From positions 23,738,616-23,802,615 of the forward strand of contig NC_034414.1 of assembly GCF_002078875.1 (NCBI RefSeq): a stretch of 64,000 nt of DNA, in the 5' to 3' direction. Source of the DNA: Numida meleagris (lineage: Eukaryota; Chordata; Aves; Galliformes; Numididae). Under the pieces are notes generated by a model. That model made no database searches and had not been told where the DNA came from. It saw only the letters and a list, made by a program, of their open reading frames with translations. Of the stretch, positions 61,001-64,000 are shown in pieces. The position numbers and the translations under genes were made by a program. Numbering within the stretch: position 1 is the first letter of the stretch; every line of letters begins with the position of its first letter.

Positions 61001-64000
61001 TTATTACAAGATGTTCATTTATGTTTTTCATGGCTTGGGAGAACAAGCTGTAATAATTATTCCTTGACCCTTGAATATTTTTATGTTCAAATCCTTCAGT
61101 ATTTTTCTGTCAATAGTTGTTTATATAATTACTTTCCTATTCACTCAGTGCAGGATGAGGTTTTCGAGGGGGTTGGTAATTATTACTTCTGCGCAATCAC
61201 AGTTGGGACTCAGAGTCAGATGTGTTTAAAGGCCTCATATCTCCCGAGCCATGTAGTATTTTTTAAATGCAGCTTCTGTTCCTGTCTCCCCATACCTCAC
61301 ACATACACCAGTTGCACCAAACATTAACTCATTTCACACTTTAGCTGCTTCTCTTATTTTCTTTAGATGGTAATTCGGAGATATCATGTGGAATTTCTCT
61401 CCCCCATGCTTGTTGTTTCTTGTGGTCATATCCAGTGTAACATTTTTCAGATCTACCTGGCATAAATGTGCTATTTAATTTGAGAAGTGAAGGGTGGTTT
61501 TGCTTGGTAGCGTGCCTCCCCGCAGAACTTTGTTCAGCTACATGTTTAAGAGCCAGCTGGTTCAGGACTGAGGTTTCCCTTCTTTTACAAATTAAGAGAA
61601 GAACCTCTAAGCCTGGGAAAGTTTTCCACTTTTCTTAGGAACTGCTAAAGTATGTACAATGCACAGTCAAAATAAAATAAAATTAAAATCTGTTCTTCAG
61701 AAGGTGCTGCAACATCTTTAAATCCTTTATCCCCCCTTTATAAAATAAACAAAAAATTATGGCTATCGTGTTTTTCCTCAAAAAAAAAAAAACAAAACAA
61801 AAAAAGAAATAGTTTTGTTTAAAGCTTTGGAAACTTTTGGATTGCTCATCCTAGTGGCACATGAGGGTATTTTTACTCTACGCAGGCATCAAATATTTGG
61901 ACACCCTGTGGGTACCCAGTCAGAGCTGCTGCAGGTACTTTCACGTGGCAGTAATAAAAGAAGAAACCCTGTTGGCTTTTATCAGTGCGAGGTGCCCTTC
62001 CTGACATCAGACTATGCTGTAATGTTGCTTTTGCTGTGTCTGCCAGAAGAGCTCTGGGCTTATACAATGGTCAGCAAATCCCTCTTCTGAAGCTGGATTA
62101 ACTGTACTTTCCTTCAGTGGAAACTGCTATTTGGGTAAGAGAGAGGAATCCAAAATTCTCATTTTCTTTCAAGATGGGCAAGCAGAGAAAACTGAGCTGA
62201 TTTGCTGTAGAAACACTCAGTGAAGTGCTGATTGAAAAAGGAAAATGTATCAATCTATGTTCAAGGCCATCTGACATAACCTATGTCTTCCCTCATTAAG
62301 GAGGGGTATGTGATGGGAATACAAAAGAAAGCTTGGCTTAGAAGAAGAGAAAGAGGTGAAAATGGTATCTAACACAGGCCTTCTAACAGCAGATGAACCA
62401 AGTAATAAAGTCTGTGCTACAAAATTCACTAATTTGAACTCTAAATGAACAATCAAACGGGTTCCTAAATCAAATCCTAATCAAATGGCTCATGGGTTCC
62501 TAAAACACAGAAATTAGAAATGAAGTGCACATGTTGAAGCCAGGGCAAAATATTCTGATGATTAGTCCTATTTCTTTTTTTTTCAAAAATACTACTTATA
62601 ACATCCTTCCATGCTTCTTTTGGAAGAGAAAAATCATGGTCTTACGCCTGTCACTGTTGGGACATTTTTTTTTTGCCTCTCATTTTCCATTTAATTCCAT
62701 TATTCATACTCCAATTCTTTTACACGGCCCTAGATTTTTACTATATGTTACTGTCCAATATTTGTATTGTATTCTCAAACCTTTTCAGTATCCATTTATA
62801 CTTTCTATCCTCTGCCAGGAACTTCTAGATGGTGGGATTAAAATTATAAAAGCTGATGCTGACATCTGTTTGTTCTGTTTGCATCTCTTGTGGTAGTGAA
62901 GTCCCTCAGAAATATCTCTGCCTTCTGCTGAAGGTCTTCTGAGAGCCATGAAATGCAGAGTTAGACTTCTGTCCCTGAAGGGGAAGGAACTCAGGGCTGT
63001 GTGATGCTCAATCTCGGATCAAAAGAATGAGTGTTCCTTTCAAAGGCTTCTGATTCTGAACTGAACAGTCTGCAACTGTAAATTGTGCCAAATATTTTAG
63101 TAGTGTTGGGTTTTCTAAACTTGGTGGTGGTGTTTTTCCCTGAATTGTAGAAGAATTAAGTGTATACTTAGCCATGGTTAGCTATGCTGCTGCATTATAG
63201 GTACATGCAGAATTGCATGATGGTACATGCAAACTGATGGCTGTAAATTTAGTACTACTGCTTTTAAAAATAGCAATAAGAATTTCTTTCTTAGGATGAA
63301 GGGGAAAAGATGTAACTAACAGGGTGGCATGGAGTGCAAGAATCTCTTACACAGTCAGTTCTTGGTACGTGGAAAGAAAGAACGTGTGGTCAGGCAGCAT
63401 GGTGCTGCCTATCAGTGCCAGGATCTTTGGCAGTTGTTGATGCAGCGTTCTTGGCCCTTATCCATTTGAGGTATCTTCATTTTTATGAGTGTGAGAAAAT
63501 CCTGCTATTGCTAGAATGTTCCCAGGTCCTGACAGAGGTGATGGATTTTGAAGAGCAGAAATGTATTTAAGCAACAGCCTGTGGAAAGGTGAATTCTCTA
63601 CAAAACAGGTAAGAGCTGCCATCTGTCACTGTTCTCATTGAAAACTGAAGAAGCAGCTCTCCTCCTGGAATAAAACATACCATGAGGACTTGGAAGAAAG
63701 TATTTTCAGTCTCACCTAAAAATTTGCTGTTGCTAACAAAACAAGGGCTACAGAGTTCAGTTTGGTAATTATTCTGTCTACTTCTTATTCTGTCCTTTGT
63801 AATTTCTGTGACTCTGTTGCAAATACAGGGCTGTTATATAATAGCTCTTGAGTGTTACAAATGACCTCATCAGCAAAATGAAGCTTTGTATGTTAAGTTT
63901 TTCTTTACGGATTATGTTATCTGTCCTGATGAAGAGTTACTGGGGGGTGAGGAGGAAAATAGAGCAAGAACTTGTTGTTCAAGCAACCCAACCCCTGCAC

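Larger units (their letters stand above)
29230..64000 (+). other. LRP4: LRP4 intron 1 (at least 34.8 kb, continues past the window)
   Basis: After the GTAAGC donor no exon 2 is found. Exon 2 should begin in phase 1 and encode an LDL class A module with a CDGDNDCGDHSDE-type acidic cluster; no such motif appears in the plus-strand frames to position 64000. The intron holds a MIR-like SINE (about 32.30-32.44 kb), a CR1 3' end (57.37-57.43 kb), an old CR1/L3-like piece (about 60.44-60.85 kb), a second MIR-like piece (about 60.88-61.00 kb), T-runs, microsatellites and a long homopyrimidine tract at 46.3 kb. Large parts (33.1-46.3, 46.4-54.7, 54.9-57.3 and 61.0-64.0 kb) look unique and otherwise featureless to me. 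Frames of 100-166 codons at 39.5, 41.6 and 46.6 kb have no splice context or domain. Confidence 0.8.

Noticed and set aside
1..64000. tRNA, rRNA, snoRNA and CRISPR-like arrays
   Set aside because: No cloverleaf B-box/A-box pair, ribosomal RNA segment or regularly spaced direct repeats were seen on reading either strand.

Overview
This is vertebrate nuclear DNA, almost certainly from a bird and probably a galliform such as chicken. CR1 LINE 3' ends carry the typical avian tail, there is a Galluhop-type mariner and an avian ERVL-like solo LTR, mammalian LINE-1/Alu-type repeats are absent, and two compact CpG islands sit in AT-rich DNA. There are no bacterial features such as operons, CRISPR arrays or ribosome binding sites. 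Nearly all long open frames here are chance frames in GC-rich or transposon DNA. The real coding content is three short exons belonging to two genes.

Layout. (1) Positions 1-14373, minus strand: the 5' part of CSTPP1 (formerly C11orf49), a centriolar-satellite regulator of tubulin polyglutamylation. Coding exon 1 is at 14334-14373 inside a CpG island, intron 1 spans 4571-14333, exon 2 is at 4468-4570, and intron 2 runs off the left edge. (2) About 14.6-28.6 kb: an intergenic stretch of about 14 kb with a solo ERV LTR (15.4-16.0 kb), an internally deleted mariner (21.7-22.2 kb), a decayed ancient CR1/L3-like LINE (24.8-25.9 kb), and AT-rich unique DNA rich in homeodomain-type motifs. (3) About 28.57-29.83 kb: a strong CpG island carrying the first coding exon of LRP4 on the plus strand (29145-29229), which encodes the signal peptide. 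(4) 29230-64000: apparently all LRP4 intron 1, with MIR-like and CR1 remnants and simple repeats. I found no LDL-receptor class A exon in it.

The two gene identities support each other. In human 11p11.2, LRP4 and C11orf49/CSTPP1 are head-to-head neighbours about 18 kb apart, and the same divergent order and similar spacing are seen here. The genes are not known to work in one pathway. LRP4 is the agrin co-receptor at the neuromuscular junction and a Wnt/BMP modulator, while CSTPP1 acts at centriolar satellites. The pairing is conserved synteny and the intervening DNA may hold shared regulatory elements.

I did not find a convincing new biological system. The points most worth checking are the bird-specific N-termini of both proteins, the G-rich 5' leader of CSTPP1, the very long first intron of LRP4, several candidate conserved regulatory blocks, a 15-bp-stem hairpin in CSTPP1 intron 1, an unrecognised coding-like relic near 2.0-2.5 kb, and a long homopyrimidine tract.
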